Assembly (NCBI RefSeq): GCF_002754195.1
Contig: NZ_PEEU01000001.1
Location: forward strand, 6,076,001 to 6,140,000
DNA: 64,000 bases
Direction of reading: 5' to 3'
Source of the DNA: Flavobacterium sp. 9
GTDB taxonomy: Bacteria; Bacteroidota; Bacteroidia; Flavobacteriales; Flavobacteriaceae
Position numbers and translations under genes: made by a program. The notes under the pieces are model-generated. The model worked only from the letters and a program-made list of their open reading frames with translations. It made no database searches and was not told the DNA's origin. Of this stretch, positions 36,797 to 46,751 are shown piece after piece (position 1 is the stretch's first letter; each line of letters begins with the position of its first letter).

Positions 36797-37915
36797 ATGA
36801 ATTTGAAAATAGCAGTTTTACCAGGAGACGGAATTGGACCAGAGGTAATTTTACAAGCCAAAAAAGCCTTATATGCAATAGGCGAAGTGTATAATCATGA
36901 ATTTGTTTTTGAAGAGGCGCTTATGGGAGCGATCGCTATCGACAAAACAGGAAATCCACTGCCGGAGCAAACTCTAAATCTGTGTTTGAATACAGATGCA
37001 GTTTTGTTTGGAGCAATTGGAGATCCTAAATATGATAATAATCCAAATGCAAAAGTTCGTCCGGAGCAAGGATTATTGAAGCTTCGTAAAGAACTGGGTT
37101 TGTTTGCTAATATTCGTCCTATAAAACCTTATAAATCATTGCTTGATGCTTCTCCTTTAAAAAGAGAAATTATCGAAGGTGCTGATTTTACAATTTTCAG
37201 AGAATTAACGGGTGGAGCTTATTTTGGAGCTAAAACTCTAAATGAAGAAGGAACTCACGCTTCGGATTTATGCGAATATTCAGAAGAAGAAATTACAAGA
37301 ATTGCACATTTAGCTTTTAAATCGGCACAAAACCGACGCAAAAAACTAACAATGGTTGACAAAGCAAATGTTTTGGAAACTTCAAGATTGTGGAGAAAAG
37401 TGGTTCAGAAAGTAAGTGAAGGATATCCGGATGTAGCTTTAGACTTTTTATTTGTGGATAATGCAGCAATGCAGATTATCTTAAATCCGAAGCAATTTGA
37501 TGTGATTTTGACAGAGAATTTATTCGGAGATATTTTATCAGATGAAGCAAGTGTAATTACAGGTTCTATCGGATTATTGGCTTCGGCTTCTTTAGGAGAA
37601 AAAAATGCTTTGTTTGAGCCAATTCACGGTTCTTATCCACAAGCAAAAGGAAAAAATATTGCTAATCCAATCGCTTCAATTTTATCAGCAGCAATGTTGT
37701 TAGAGCATTTCGGATTGTTTACAGAAGCAAATGTGATTTATAAAGCTGTTGAAAAAGCAATTGAATACAAAGTTGTTACGGTTGACTTAAAACCAGATTC
37801 AAAATTTGGTACAAATGAAGTAGGGGAGTTTGTTTCTAATTTCATTTTTAGCAAAGATGATCTGTTATATTTCAATAATGACAATGTAAGTATTGGTCAA
37901 TCTACAATAGTTTAG
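36797..37915 (+). CDS. leuB: 3-isopropylmalate dehydrogenase
   Basis: This NAD-dependent decarboxylating dehydrogenase of leucine synthesis has 372 residues. Motifs are LPGDGIGPEV, the substrate Arg-rich region RPEQGLLKLRKELGLFANIRP, FRELTGGAYFG, and the metal-binding DILSDEASVITGSIGLLASAS. It follows leuA by 82 bases. Neither leuC nor leuD is in this window. Confidence 0.95.
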   Translation: MNLKIAVLPGDGIGPEVILQAKKALYAIGEVYNHEFVFEEALMGAIAIDKTGNPLPEQTLNLCLNTDAVLFGAIGDPKYDNNPNAKVRPEQGLLKLRKELGLFANIRPIKPYKSLLDASPLKREIIEGADFTIFRELTGGAYFGAKTLNEEGTHASDLCEYSEEEITRIAHLAFKSAQNRRKKLTMVDKANVLETSRLWRKVVQKVSEGYPDVALDFLFVDNAAMQIILNPKQFDVILTENLFGDILSDEASVITGSIGLLASASLGEKNALFEPIHGSYPQAKGKNIANPIASILSAAMLLEHFGLFTEANVIYKAVEKAIEYKVVTVDLKPDSKFGTNEVGEFVSNFIFSKDDLLYFNNDNVSIGQSTIV

Positions 37916-37997
37916 ATTTTTTATTAAAATAATGAATTAAATAACAAGAAGTATGTAAAATGTTGAGATTTTATTTTTTTAGTCCTATAAGTTTTCA

Positions 37998-38005
37998 TAC
38001 TTTTG
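37998..38005 (+). promoter_or_regulatory. Candidate -7 element of the ilv operon promoter
   Basis: TACTTTTG matches TAnnTTTG and lies 21 bases before the leader-peptide ATG. No good TTG is found at the expected distance (the nearest is 32 bases upstream), so only the -7 half is supported. Confidence 0.55.
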
Positions 38006-38026
38006 TGACACTACAAAAAATAAAAG

Positions 38027-38101
38027 ATGCAAATCTCAATTATTATTACTTCTGTCGTTGTTGTCAATGTGATTCACACATCTGCATCGGGAATGGTATA
38101 A
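38027..38101 (+). CDS. ilvL: Branched-chain amino acid operon leader peptide
   Basis: This 24-residue reading frame contains three Ile codons in a row (SIIIT), then four Val codons in a row (SVVVV) and a further Val-Ile pair. It lies between a promoter-like element and a hairpin with a T run, followed by ilvD. This is the design of a ribosome-mediated attenuator sensing Ile and Val supply; Leu codons are absent from the peptide. Confidence 0.87.
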   Translation: MQISIIITSVVVVNVIHTSASGMV

Positions 38102-38124
38102 ATATAATTGAAAAACTATATTAC

Positions 38125-38155
38125 AAACCTTCCAAATACTGGAAGGTTTTTTTTT
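38125..38155 (+). terminator. ilv operon attenuator
   Basis: AACCTTCCA and TGGAAGGTT form a nine-base stem with a short loop, followed by nine T. It starts about 24 bases after the leader-peptide stop and ends 30 bases before ilvD. Confidence 0.88.
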
Positions 38156-38184
38156 GAATAAAAATTAAAATAAATAATACAATA

Positions 38185-39858
38185 ATGGAATTAAATAAGT
38201 ACAGCAAAACCATCACTCAAGATCCTACACAGCCTGCGGCGCAAGCTATGTTATACGGTATTGGTTTAACTGAAGAAGATCTGAAAAAAGCACAAGTTGG
38301 AATTGTTAGCATGGGTTACGATGGTAACACTTGCAATATGCACTTGAATGATTTAGCAAAAGATGTTAAAAAAGGTGTTTGGGATGCAGATCTTGTCGGA
38401 CTTATTTTTAATACTATTGGTGTTAGTGACGGAATCTCAAACGGAACTGAAGGAATGCGTTATTCATTAGTTTCTCGTGACGTAATTGCAGATTCTATTG
38501 AAACAGTTGCAGGAGCACAATGGTACGATAGTATTATTGCAATTCCTGGCTGTGATAAAAATATGCCTGGAGCGTTGATCGCAATGGGAAGATTAAACCG
38601 TCCGTCTCTTATGGTTTACGGAGGTTCAATTCACTCTGGAAAATGGAAAGGTGAAACACTAAATATTGTATCAGCTTTTGAAGCTTTAGGAAAAAAAGTG
38701 AGAAACGAAATTACTCCAGAAGACTTTAAAGGAGTTATCCAAAATGCTTGTCCCGGAGCTGGTGCTTGTGGTGGAATGTATACGGCAAATACAATGTCGT
38801 CTGCAATTGAAGCATTAGGGATGAGTTTGCCATATAGTTCTTCAAATCCTGCTTTGAGTCAGGAAAAAAGAGACGAATGTCTTGCTGCAGGAGCTGCAAT
38901 TAAAATATTATTAGAAAAAGATATTAAGCCAAAAGATATCATGACGCGCAAAGCTTTTGAAAATGCTATTACAATTGTAGCAGTTTTAGGAGGTTCTACA
39001 AACGCAGTTATGCACTTAATTGCAATGGCACATTCTGTTGGTATTACAATTACTTTAGATGATTTTCAGGCAATTAATGACAGAACACCTGTTTTGGCAG
39101 ACATGAAGCCAAGTGGTAAATATATGATGGAAGATATTCATGAAGTTGGAGGAATTCCTTCAGTGATGAAATATTTATTGAAAGTAGGACTTATTCACGG
39201 AGATTGTTTGACTGTAACAGGAAAAACAGTTGCCGAAAATTTAGCTTCAACTCCGGATTTACAAGATGGACAAGAAGTAATTCACGAAATTCAAAAAGCG
39301 TTGAAACCAACTGGAAATATTCAGGTTTTATACGGAAATCTTGCCTCTGAAGGTGCTGTAGCAAAAATCAGCGGAAAAGAAGGAGAATATTTTGAAGGTC
39401 CAGCTGTTGTATTTGAAGGTGAATTTGAAGTAATTCCAGGTCTTGAGGCCGGAAAAATAAAACCCGGTAATGTAGTCGTCATCAGGTATTGTGGACCAAA
39501 AGGTGGTCCGGGGATGCCTGAAATGCTGAAGCCTACATCTGCGATTATTGGAGCCGGATTAGGTAGCACCTGTGCTCTTATCACAGACGGTAGATTCTCT
39601 GGAGGTTCACATGGCTTTGTCGTAGGACACATTACACCAGAGGCTTATGATGGTGGAGGTATTGCTTTAGTAAAAGATGGAGATTTAATCGCGATCGATG
39701 CTGTAAATAATACAATCAACCTGAAAATATCTGACGAAGAATTTGCAGCAAGAAAAGCGGCTTGGGTTCAACCGCCGTTGAAAGTTACAAAAGGAGTTTT
39801 ACTTAAATATGCAAGATCGGTTTCAAGTGCTTCTACAGGTTGCGTTACCGATAATTAA
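38185..39858 (+). CDS. ilvD: Dihydroxy-acid dehydratase
   Basis: This Fe-S enzyme makes 2-oxoisovalerate and 2-oxo-3-methylvalerate. Its 557 residues include the cluster Cys in [20 protein letters not shown] and [12 protein letters not shown], and the active-site region [16 protein letters not shown]. It is the first gene behind the Ile/Val attenuator. Confidence 0.97.
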   Translation: MELNKYSKTITQDPTQPAAQAMLYGIGLTEEDLKKAQVGIVSMGYDGNTCNMHLNDLAKDVKKGVWDADLVGLIFNTIGVSDGISNGTEGMRYSLVSRDVIADSIETVAGAQWYDSIIAIPGCDKNMPGALIAMGRLNRPSLMVYGGSIHSGKWKGETLNIVSAFEALGKKVRNEITPEDFKGVIQNACPGAGACGGMYTANTMSSAIEALGMSLPYSSSNPALSQEKRDECLAAGAAIKILLEKDIKPKDIMTRKAFENAITIVAVLGGSTNAVMHLIAMAHSVGITITLDDFQAINDRTPVLADMKPSGKYMMEDIHEVGGIPSVMKYLLKVGLIHGDCLTVTGKTVAENLASTPDLQDGQEVIHEIQKALKPTGNIQVLYGNLASEGAVAKISGKEGEYFEGPAVVFEGEFEVIPGLEAGKIKPGNVVVIRYCGPKGGPGMPEMLKPTSAIIGAGLGSTCALITDGRFSGGSHGFVVGHITPEAYDGGGIALVKDGDLIAIDAVNNTINLKISDEEFAARKAAWVQPPLKVTKGVLLKYARSVSSASTGCVTDN

Positions 39859-40025
39859 TTTGACAATAACAATTTCAAAAATCAATGGCAATATCAATAA
39901 AAACAGCAAAATTTAATTGCAATAAAAAATAGAAATATAAAGAATCACTTTAAAATTGATTTTTGACATTGCCATTGAATTTTGAGTTTTGAAATTGATT
40001 TTTGACATTGAAAAAAAAATATACT
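39859..40025. repeat. Low-complexity inverted repeats between ilvD and ilvB
   Basis: Words such as TCAAAAATCAATGGCAATATCAA occur on the left, and TTGATTTTTGACATTGCCATTGAA on the right is close to their reverse complement. The words AAATTGATTTTTGACATTG recur twice. This sits in a 167-base gap with no reading frame. Confidence 0.6.
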
Positions 40026-41714
40026 ATGAGAATATCAGGGGCAGAAGCCGTTATAAGATGTTTGTTAGAAGAAGGAGTAGACTTAATTTATGGTTATCCA
40101 GGTGGAGCAATCATGCCGGTTTACGACGAATTGTATAAATTTCAAGATCAGTTACACCACGTTTTAGTACGTCACGAACAAGGTGCAACACATGCAGCTC
40201 AAGGTTATGCAAGAGCTACAGGAAAAGTAGGGGTTGCGATTGCGACTTCTGGACCAGGAGCAACAAATTTAGTTACAGGAATCGCTGATGCTCAGATAGA
40301 TTCAACTCCGCTAGTTTGTATTACAGGACAAGTAGGCAGACATTTATTAGGATCTGATGCTTTTCAGGAAACGGATATTATCGGAATTTCGACTCCGGTA
40401 ACCAAATGGAATTTTCAGATTACTGAAGCTTCTCAAATTCCTGAGATTATTGCAAAAGCCTTTTATATCGCACGTTCTGGACGTCCTGGACCTGTTTTGA
40501 TCGATATTACGAAAAATGCTCAGTTTGATGAGTTTGATTTTAGCTATGAAAAATGTACAGGAATTAGAAGTTATGTTCCGGTTCCGAAATTAAATTTAGA
40601 TAAAGTGGCCGAAGCTGCTGCTTTAATTAATAATGCTAAAAAACCTTTTATTGTTTTTGGTCAGGGAATTATTCTTGGTCAGGCCGAAGAACAATTAAAA
40701 GCTTTTATCGAAAAATCAGGAGTACCAGCTGGTTGGACTATTTTAGGACTTTCGGCTTTGCCAACAGATCATCCATTAAATGTTGGAATGTTGGGAATGC
40801 ATGGAAATTACGGTCCAAATTTATTGACTAATGAATGTGATGTTTTAATTGCATTAGGAATGCGTTTTGACGACCGCGTTACAGGTAAATTAAGCACATA
40901 TGCAAAACAGGCAAAAGTAATTCACTTTGAAATTGATCCTGCAGAAGTTGATAAAAACGTAAAAACAGAAGTTGCCGTTTTAGGAGATGTAAAAGAAGCT
41001 TTGAACGCAATATTGCCATTAATTGAAGCAAAATCGCATGATTTATGGCATAATGAATTTAAAGAATTGTACAAAATCGAAGTTGAAACGGTTATAGAAG
41101 AAGAGTTAAACCCAACGAATGGTAAAGGAATTTCGATGGGAGAAACGCTTGAAATGATTAATAAACACTCAAAAGGTGATGCGATAATTGTTTCAGATGT
41201 TGGTCAGCACCAAATGTTTGCTTGTCGTTATGCTAAATTTAATTCAACCAAAAGTAATATTACTTCTGGAGGATTAGGAACAATGGGATTTGCTTTGCCA
41301 GCTGCAATTGGAGCAAAAATGGGTAGACCAGATCGTGAAGTTGTAGCTATCATTGGAGACGGTGGTTTTCAGATGACAATTCAGGAATTAGGAACTATTT
41401 TCCAGACACAAGTTCCCGTAAAAATCGTGGTATTAAACAACGAGTTTTTAGGAATGGTACGTCAATGGCAAGAATTGTTTTTTGATAACAGATATGCTTC
41501 AACAAAAATGATTAATCCAAATTTTGTCGCTATTGCGGAAGGATATCATATCAAATCTAAAAAAGTAACAGAAAGAGAAGATCTTGATGCAGCTGTCGCA
41601 GAAATGATGGCTTCAAAAGATTCGTATTTCTTAGAAGTTATGGTAGAAAAAGAAAACAATGTTTTCCCAATGATTCCAACAGGAGCATGTGTTTCTGAAA
41701 TTAGATTAAGCTAG
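40026..41714 (+). CDS. ilvB: Acetolactate synthase large subunit
   Basis: This TPP enzyme condenses pyruvate with pyruvate or 2-oxobutyrate. The 562 residues show the N-terminal TPP motif EEGVDLIYGYPGGAIMPVYDEL, the catalytic Glu in VRHEQGATHAAQGYARA, and the C-terminal GDGGFQMTIQELGTI metal/TPP motif. The ATG at 40026 is chosen over an upstream in-frame TTG that lies in repeat sequence. Confidence 0.97.
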   Translation: MRISGAEAVIRCLLEEGVDLIYGYPGGAIMPVYDELYKFQDQLHHVLVRHEQGATHAAQGYARATGKVGVAIATSGPGATNLVTGIADAQIDSTPLVCITGQVGRHLLGSDAFQETDIIGISTPVTKWNFQITEASQIPEIIAKAFYIARSGRPGPVLIDITKNAQFDEFDFSYEKCTGIRSYVPVPKLNLDKVAEAAALINNAKKPFIVFGQGIILGQAEEQLKAFIEKSGVPAGWTILGLSALPTDHPLNVGMLGMHGNYGPNLLTNECDVLIALGMRFDDRVTGKLSTYAKQAKVIHFEIDPAEVDKNVKTEVAVLGDVKEALNAILPLIEAKSHDLWHNEFKELYKIEVETVIEEELNPTNGKGISMGETLEMINKHSKGDAIIVSDVGQHQMFACRYAKFNSTKSNITSGGLGTMGFALPAAIGAKMGRPDREVVAIIGDGGFQMTIQELGTIFQTQVPVKIVVLNNEFLGMVRQWQELFFDNRYASTKMINPNFVAIAEGYHIKSKKVTEREDLDAAVAEMMASKDSYFLEVMVEKENNVFPMIPTGACVSEIRLS

Positions 41715-41719
41715 AAAAA

Positions 41720-41781
41720 AGTTTCAGGTTTCAGGTTTTTTGAGTTTCAAGTTGTAGAACGTGAAACCTGAAACTTGAAAC
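41720..41781. repeat. Intercistronic hairpin between ilvB and ilvN
   Basis: GTTTCAGGTTTC and GAAACCTGAAAC are exact 12-base reverse complements in the 86-base gap, with repeated TTTCAGG and CTTGAAAC words as in the hisB-hisH gap. Confidence 0.75.
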
Positions 41782-41800
41782 AAAATAAACTAAAAAACAA

Positions 41801-42322
41801 ATGGAAGATAAAACATTTACCATATCGGTATATTCAGAAAATAACGTGGGCTTGTTGAATAGAATATCAGGAATATTCTTAAAGCGTCACATTAATATAT
41901 TAAGTTTAAACGTTTCAGAATCAGAAATCGAGAATGTTTCGAGATTTATCATTGTAGTAAATACAACTGAGAAATGGGTTCAGAATATCGTAGGACAAAT
42001 TGAAAAACAAATCGAAGTTATAAAAGCTTTTTATCACACAGATGAAGAGACTATTTATTTGGAAAATGCATTATTCAAAATTGCTTCAAGTTTGTTATTC
42101 GATGAAAAACAAATTCAGAATATCATCAAAGACAGTCAGTCTACAATTGTTACTGTTTCTCGTGATTTCTTTGTGATTTCGAAATCAGGAAGACGTTCAG
42201 AAATTGAAGATTTGTACGAAAAATTTAAACCTTACGGTATTATGCAATTCGTGCGTTCAGGAAGAATATCAGTTTCTAAAGAAAAAATGGAAATTTCGAC
42301 TTTGTTAGAAACATTCAAATAG
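41801..42322 (+). CDS. ilvN: Acetolactate synthase small (regulatory) subunit
   Basis: This 173-residue regulatory subunit starts with an ACT domain (TISVYSENNVGLLNRISGIFLKRHINILSL) followed by the IlvN C-terminal domain. It binds valine and modulates the catalytic subunit encoded upstream. Confidence 0.94.
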   Translation: MEDKTFTISVYSENNVGLLNRISGIFLKRHINILSLNVSESEIENVSRFIIVVNTTEKWVQNIVGQIEKQIEVIKAFYHTDEETIYLENALFKIASSLLFDEKQIQNIIKDSQSTIVTVSRDFFVISKSGRRSEIEDLYEKFKPYGIMQFVRSGRISVSKEKMEISTLLETFK

Positions 42323-42382
42323 TATCATTTTATACATATTAATCAATTATTAAATTACAACATCATTAAATATTAAAAAAGA

Positions 42383-43852
42383 ATGGCAAATTATTTCAAC
42401 ACATTACCACTTAGATTACAATTAGAACAATTAGGAGTTTGCGAATTTATGGAGCAATCTGAATTTGCAGACGGAATTGCTGCACTTGCAGGAAAAAAAG
42501 TTGTCATCGTAGGTTGTGGTGCACAAGGTTTAAATCAAGGTTTAAACATGAGAGATTCTGGTCTGGATATTTCTTATGCATTGCGTGCAGATGCAATCGC
42601 TGAAAAAAGAGCTTCTTATAAAAATGCTACTGAAAACGGTTTTAAAGTAGGTACTTATGAAGAATTAATTCCAACTGCTGACTTAGTTTGTAACTTAACT
42701 CCGGATAAGCAACATACTGCTGTAGTTACCGCCATTATGCCATTAATGAAACAAGGATCGACATTATCATATTCTCACGGTTTTAATATTGTTGAAGAAG
42801 GAATGCAGATTCGTAAAGATATCACAGTTATTATGTGTGCTCCTAAATGTCCTGGTTCTGAGGTTCGTGAAGAATACAAAAGAGGATTTGGTGTACCAAC
42901 TTTAATTGCAGTTCACCCTGAAAATGATCCAAACGGTTTTGGTTTAGATCAAGCAAAAGCTTACGCTGTAGCAACTGGAGGACATAAAGCAGGAGTTTTA
43001 AAATCATCTTTCGTAGCCGAAGTAAAATCAGATTTAATGGGTGAGCAAACTATCCTTTGCGGATTATTGCAAACGGGATCTATTTTATGTTTTGATAAAA
43101 TGGTCGAAAAAGGAATCGATGCTGCATATGCTTCAAAATTAATTCAATACGGATGGGAAACTATCACTGAAGCTTTGAAACATGGTGGAATCACAAATAT
43201 GATGGATCGTCTTTCAAATCCTGCAAAAATCGAAGCTTATGAACTTGCTGAAGAATTAAAAGACATCATGCGTCCATTATTCCAAAAACACCAAGATGAT
43301 ATTATTTCTGGAGAATTCTCAAGAACTATGATGATTGACTGGGCTAATGACGATGTGAATTTATTGAAATGGAGAGCTGCAACGGGAGAAACTAATTTTG
43401 AAAAAACAGCTCCACAAGAAGCTCCAATTTCTGAACAAGAATATTTTGACAATGGAGTTTTGATGATTGCTATGGTTAAAGCTGGTGTTGAATTAGCTTT
43501 CGAAACAATGACTGAGGCAGGAATCATCGAAGAATCAGCTTATTATGAGTCATTACACGAATTGCCTTTGATTGCAAATACAATTGCAAGAAAAAAATTA
43601 TTCGAAATGAACCGCGTTATTTCGGATACAGCTGAATACGGTTGTTATTTATTTGACCACGCTTGTAAACCATTATTGACTGAGTTTATGAAAACGGTTG
43701 AAACTAATATTATAGGAAAACCATTTTCGACTTCAAATGGAGTGGATAATGCTATTTTAATTGCAGTAAACAAAGAAATTCGTCAACATCCTATCGAAGA
43801 AGTAGGAGCATGGTTGAGAGAATCAATGACTGCAATGAAAAAAATTGGATAA
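42383..43852 (+). CDS. ilvC: Ketol-acid reductoisomerase, class II
   Basis: This 489-residue NADPH enzyme is of the long (class II, E. coli-like) type with a duplicated C-terminal knotted domain. The nucleotide site [21 protein letters not shown] and the acidic metal region [12 protein letters not shown] are clear. It completes the ilvDBNC set; ilvA and ilvE are not in the window. Confidence 0.97.
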   Translation: MANYFNTLPLRLQLEQLGVCEFMEQSEFADGIAALAGKKVVIVGCGAQGLNQGLNMRDSGLDISYALRADAIAEKRASYKNATENGFKVGTYEELIPTADLVCNLTPDKQHTAVVTAIMPLMKQGSTLSYSHGFNIVEEGMQIRKDITVIMCAPKCPGSEVREEYKRGFGVPTLIAVHPENDPNGFGLDQAKAYAVATGGHKAGVLKSSFVAEVKSDLMGEQTILCGLLQTGSILCFDKMVEKGIDAAYASKLIQYGWETITEALKHGGITNMMDRLSNPAKIEAYELAEELKDIMRPLFQKHQDDIISGEFSRTMMIDWANDDVNLLKWRAATGETNFEKTAPQEAPISEQEYFDNGVLMIAMVKAGVELAFETMTEAGIIEESAYYESLHELPLIANTIARKKLFEMNRVISDTAEYGCYLFDHACKPLLTEFMKTVETNIIGKPFSTSNGVDNAILIAVNKEIRQHPIEEVGAWLRESMTAMKKIG

Positions 43853-43971
43853 TAAATTGGGAATTACCACACATTCGGGTGTGATGGGATTTTGCACTGT
43901 ATCTCTTTTTATATAATATTTTGAATTAGTAAGCACTTATTAAAAAAAAATTGGATATAGATGCATTCTGC

Positions 43972-44027
43972 ATTCACTTAACTTCTGTGAGTAAGTAAGT
44001 TAAGTGAATCTGATCCCTAAATTAGGG
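43972..44027. repeat. Two perfect inverted repeats downstream of ilvC
   Basis: ATTCACTTAACTT (43972-43984) and AAGTTAAGTGAAT (43997-44009) are exact reverse complements with a 12-base loop. CCCTAAATTAGGG (about 44015-44027) is a smaller palindrome. Neither has a T run. They lie in the 503-base gap before acs, which also holds the terminator at 44161; nothing else is recognisable there. Confidence 0.65.
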
Positions 44028-44160
44028 AGTATGTTTTGAAAAAAATATACTTGCTGAAAGTTTCATTTTTAATTAATAAAGATGCTTCTATTTTCAAAAT
44101 AGAGTAAAGCATTGTAATGCAGAATTACAAAATTAATTGTTATTGAAATTGTTAAAATTA

Positions 44161-44196
44161 AAAAGGCGTGGTATTTATTTATTACGCCTTTTTTGC
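44161..44196 (+). terminator. Terminator between ilvC and acs
   Basis: AAAAAGGCGT and ACGCCTTTTTT form a ten-base stem around a 14-base loop, with a T run at the end. Confidence 0.8.
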
Positions 44197-44355
44197 AATA
44201 TGTAATTTTTCTTCAAAAACGAAAAAATTGTGTTATAGGTAGAAAAAGGCGATATTTTTTTTAATATGTGTTTTTTTTTGCTGAAATTTATGAATTAAAT
44301 AATTTTAAGAATACGTTGATATTTAATACATTTATAAAAAAAATTCCAAAAACAT

Positions 44356-46263
44356 ATGAGTTATTATAAAATTGAAAATTTAGAACAATATTTTAAACAT
44401 TACAATAAGTCAATAAGAGAACCAAGAAAATTTTGGGGAAAAATAGCTGAGGAAAATTTCACTTGGTATCAACAATGGGATAAAGTAGTTGATTTTAATA
44501 TGGCTGATGCCGAAGTAAAATGGTTTACTGAAGCAAAAGTTAATATTACTAAAAATTGTATCGATAGACACTTAAGCAAAAGAGGAGAGAAAACGGCGAT
44601 TATTTTTGAACCGAACGATCCTTCTGAAGAAGCTTTACATATAACATATAATGAATTATACGAACGCGTTTCAAAAATGGCAAATGTTTTGCGTGAGCAA
44701 GGTATTCGTAAAGGAGACAGAGTTTGTATTTATTTGCCAATGATTCCAGAATTGGCAGTTGCAGTATTGGCATGTGCGAGAATTGGGGCAATTCACTCTG
44801 TTGTTTTTGCAGGATTCTCAGCATCAGCAGTTTCTGCAAGAATTAATGACTGCGAATGTAAAATGGTTATTACATCTGATGGTGGTTACAGAGGAAATAA
44901 AACAATCGATCTAAAAGGAATCGTTGATGAAGCATTAGATACTTGTCCATCTGTTTCTAAAGTTTTGGTAGTAAAAAGAACCAATACTGATATCAAAATG
45001 AAAGAAGGACGTGACCAATGGTTACAACCTTTATTAGACGCAGCTTTAGATAATAGTGTTGCTGAAATTATGGATGCCGAAGATCCTTTGTTTATCTTGT
45101 ATACTTCTGGTTCTACAGGAAAACCAAAAGGAATGGTGCATACTACAGCTGGATACATGGTTTATACAGCTTATACTTTTAAAAATGTTTTTAGTCACGA
45201 AGAAAATGATATTTTCTGGTGTACTGCGGATATCGGTTGGATTACAGGTCACTCTTATATATTATACGGACCATTATTAAATGGTGGAACAACTGTAATT
45301 TTTGAGGGAGTTCCGTCTTATCCTGATTTTAGCCGTTTTTGGGATATTATCGAAAAACATAAAATTACACAATTCTATACAGCGCCAACAGCAATTCGTT
45401 CGTTAGCAAAAGAAAGTTTAGATTACATTCAAAAATACCCACTTAAATCACTAAAAGTTATTGGATCTGTTGGAGAACCAATCAACGAAGAAGCTTGGCA
45501 CTGGTTCAATGACCACGTTGGAGACAAAAGATGTCCGGTGGTTGATACTTGGTGGCAAACAGAAACTGGTGGAATCATGATTTCTCCAATTGCTTTTGTA
45601 ACACCAACAAAACCAACATACGCAACTTTGCCATTGCCAGGAATTCAGCCTGTTTTAATGGATGAAAAACGCAATGAAATCGAAGGAAACCAAGTTGTAG
45701 GTAGTTTATGTATTAAATTTCCTTGGCCTGGAATCGCCAGAACAATTTGGGGAGATCACCAACGTTACAAAGACACTTATTTTTCTGCTTTCCCTGGAAA
45801 ATATTTCACTGGAGACGGAGCGTTAAGAGACGAAGTTGGATATTACAGAATTACCGGTAGAGTAGATGATGTTGTAATTGTTTCAGGTCATAATCTGGGA
45901 ACTGCGCCTATTGAAGACGCGATCAACGAGCATCCTGCAGTTGCCGAATCTGCAATTGTTGGATTCCCACATGATATTAAAGGAAATGCATTGTATGGTT
46001 TTGTAATTCTAAAAGAAACCGGAGAAGTTAGAGATAGAACTAACTTAACGAAAGAGATCAATCAATATATTTCTGATCACATTGGGCCAATTGCAAAATT
46101 AGATAAAATTCAGTTTGTGTCTGGTTTACCAAAAACTCGTTCAGGAAAAATCATGCGTAGAATTTTACGTAAAATAGCCGAAGGAGATTTCTCTAATTTT
46201 GGAGATACTTCAACATTATTGAATCCTGAAATTGTAGAAGAAATTATGAAGAATAAGATTTAA
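44356..46263 (+). CDS. acs: Acetyl-coenzyme A synthetase
   Basis: This AMP-forming ligase (635 residues) converts acetate, ATP and CoA to acetyl-CoA. The P-loop-like motif YTSGSTGKPKGMVHTTAGYM, the WWQTETGG motif, the adenylate hinge TGRVDDVVIVSGH and the C-terminal KTRSGKIMRRILRKIA containing the regulatory Lys are all intact. It is monocistronic, with a terminator just behind. Confidence 0.97.
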   Translation: MSYYKIENLEQYFKHYNKSIREPRKFWGKIAEENFTWYQQWDKVVDFNMADAEVKWFTEAKVNITKNCIDRHLSKRGEKTAIIFEPNDPSEEALHITYNELYERVSKMANVLREQGIRKGDRVCIYLPMIPELAVAVLACARIGAIHSVVFAGFSASAVSARINDCECKMVITSDGGYRGNKTIDLKGIVDEALDTCPSVSKVLVVKRTNTDIKMKEGRDQWLQPLLDAALDNSVAEIMDAEDPLFILYTSGSTGKPKGMVHTTAGYMVYTAYTFKNVFSHEENDIFWCTADIGWITGHSYILYGPLLNGGTTVIFEGVPSYPDFSRFWDIIEKHKITQFYTAPTAIRSLAKESLDYIQKYPLKSLKVIGSVGEPINEEAWHWFNDHVGDKRCPVVDTWWQTETGGIMISPIAFVTPTKPTYATLPLPGIQPVLMDEKRNEIEGNQVVGSLCIKFPWPGIARTIWGDHQRYKDTYFSAFPGKYFTGDGALRDEVGYYRITGRVDDVVIVSGHNLGTAPIEDAINEHPAVAESAIVGFPHDIKGNALYGFVILKETGEVRDRTNLTKEINQYISDHIGPIAKLDKIQFVSGLPKTRSGKIMRRILRKIAEGDFSNFGDTSTLLNPEIVEEIMKNKI

Positions 46264-46286
46264 TATCTTTTCAATACATAAAAAGT

Positions 46287-46317
46287 AAAGCTGTCTCAAA
46301 TCGAGGCAGCTTTTTTT
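46287..46317 (+). terminator. Terminator of acs
   Basis: AAGCTGTCTC and GAGGCAGCTT form an imperfect stem with a five-base loop and a run of seven T. Confidence 0.85.
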
Positions 46318-46509
46318 ATTTAATATAATTAAAGCTTCGAAATCGGCTGACTTTAAAGAATATTCTTATGCTTAAATGCAAAAACCCGAGGAGAAACATA
46401 ATATTTTAAACGCAAAGCTCACTAAGATTTAAATCTAACAATGTGTTTTTATTAAATCAGATATGCAAAAAAAACTTTGCGAACTTTGCGGTTAAATTCA
46501 TCCTTAATT

Positions 46510-46728
46510 TTACTTTCTTATTCCTTTAAGAAGTGCGTAGATTGCCATTGCGTGTCCGTGACCTAAATCAAAATCAGCTTTTAGCCAAGTGACAATTTCA
46601 CCCGCTTTTATTTCTGGTTTTAGTTGTCCGTTTACAGAATAACCTTTTTGATCTGAAAGTTTTTTAAAATCATCAGATTCCATTCCTGTCTTTGCTTTGA
46701 TGTTTGTTAAATATGCTTGAAATGACAT
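46510..46728 (-). CDS. DUF4287-family small protein
   Basis: This 72-residue protein shows the DUF4287 pattern: SFQAYLTNIKAKTG at the start, then GEIVTWLKADFDLGHGHAMAIYALL. The family is of unknown function and is often encoded near SRPBCC or VOC-domain proteins, as here. It is the last gene of a three-gene minus-strand cluster with the two genes that follow. Confidence 0.85.
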   Translation of the reverse strand: MSFQAYLTNIKAKTGMESDDFKKLSDQKGYSVNGQLKPEIKAGEIVTWLKADFDLGHGHAMAIYALLKGIRK

Positions 46729-46751
46729 AATTTTATAAGTTTAATTGTTAG

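Noticed and set aside
37960..38157. 65-codon frame over the ilv leader region
   Set aside because: It covers the promoter, leader peptide and attenuator in another frame; the 24-residue leader peptide explains the region better.
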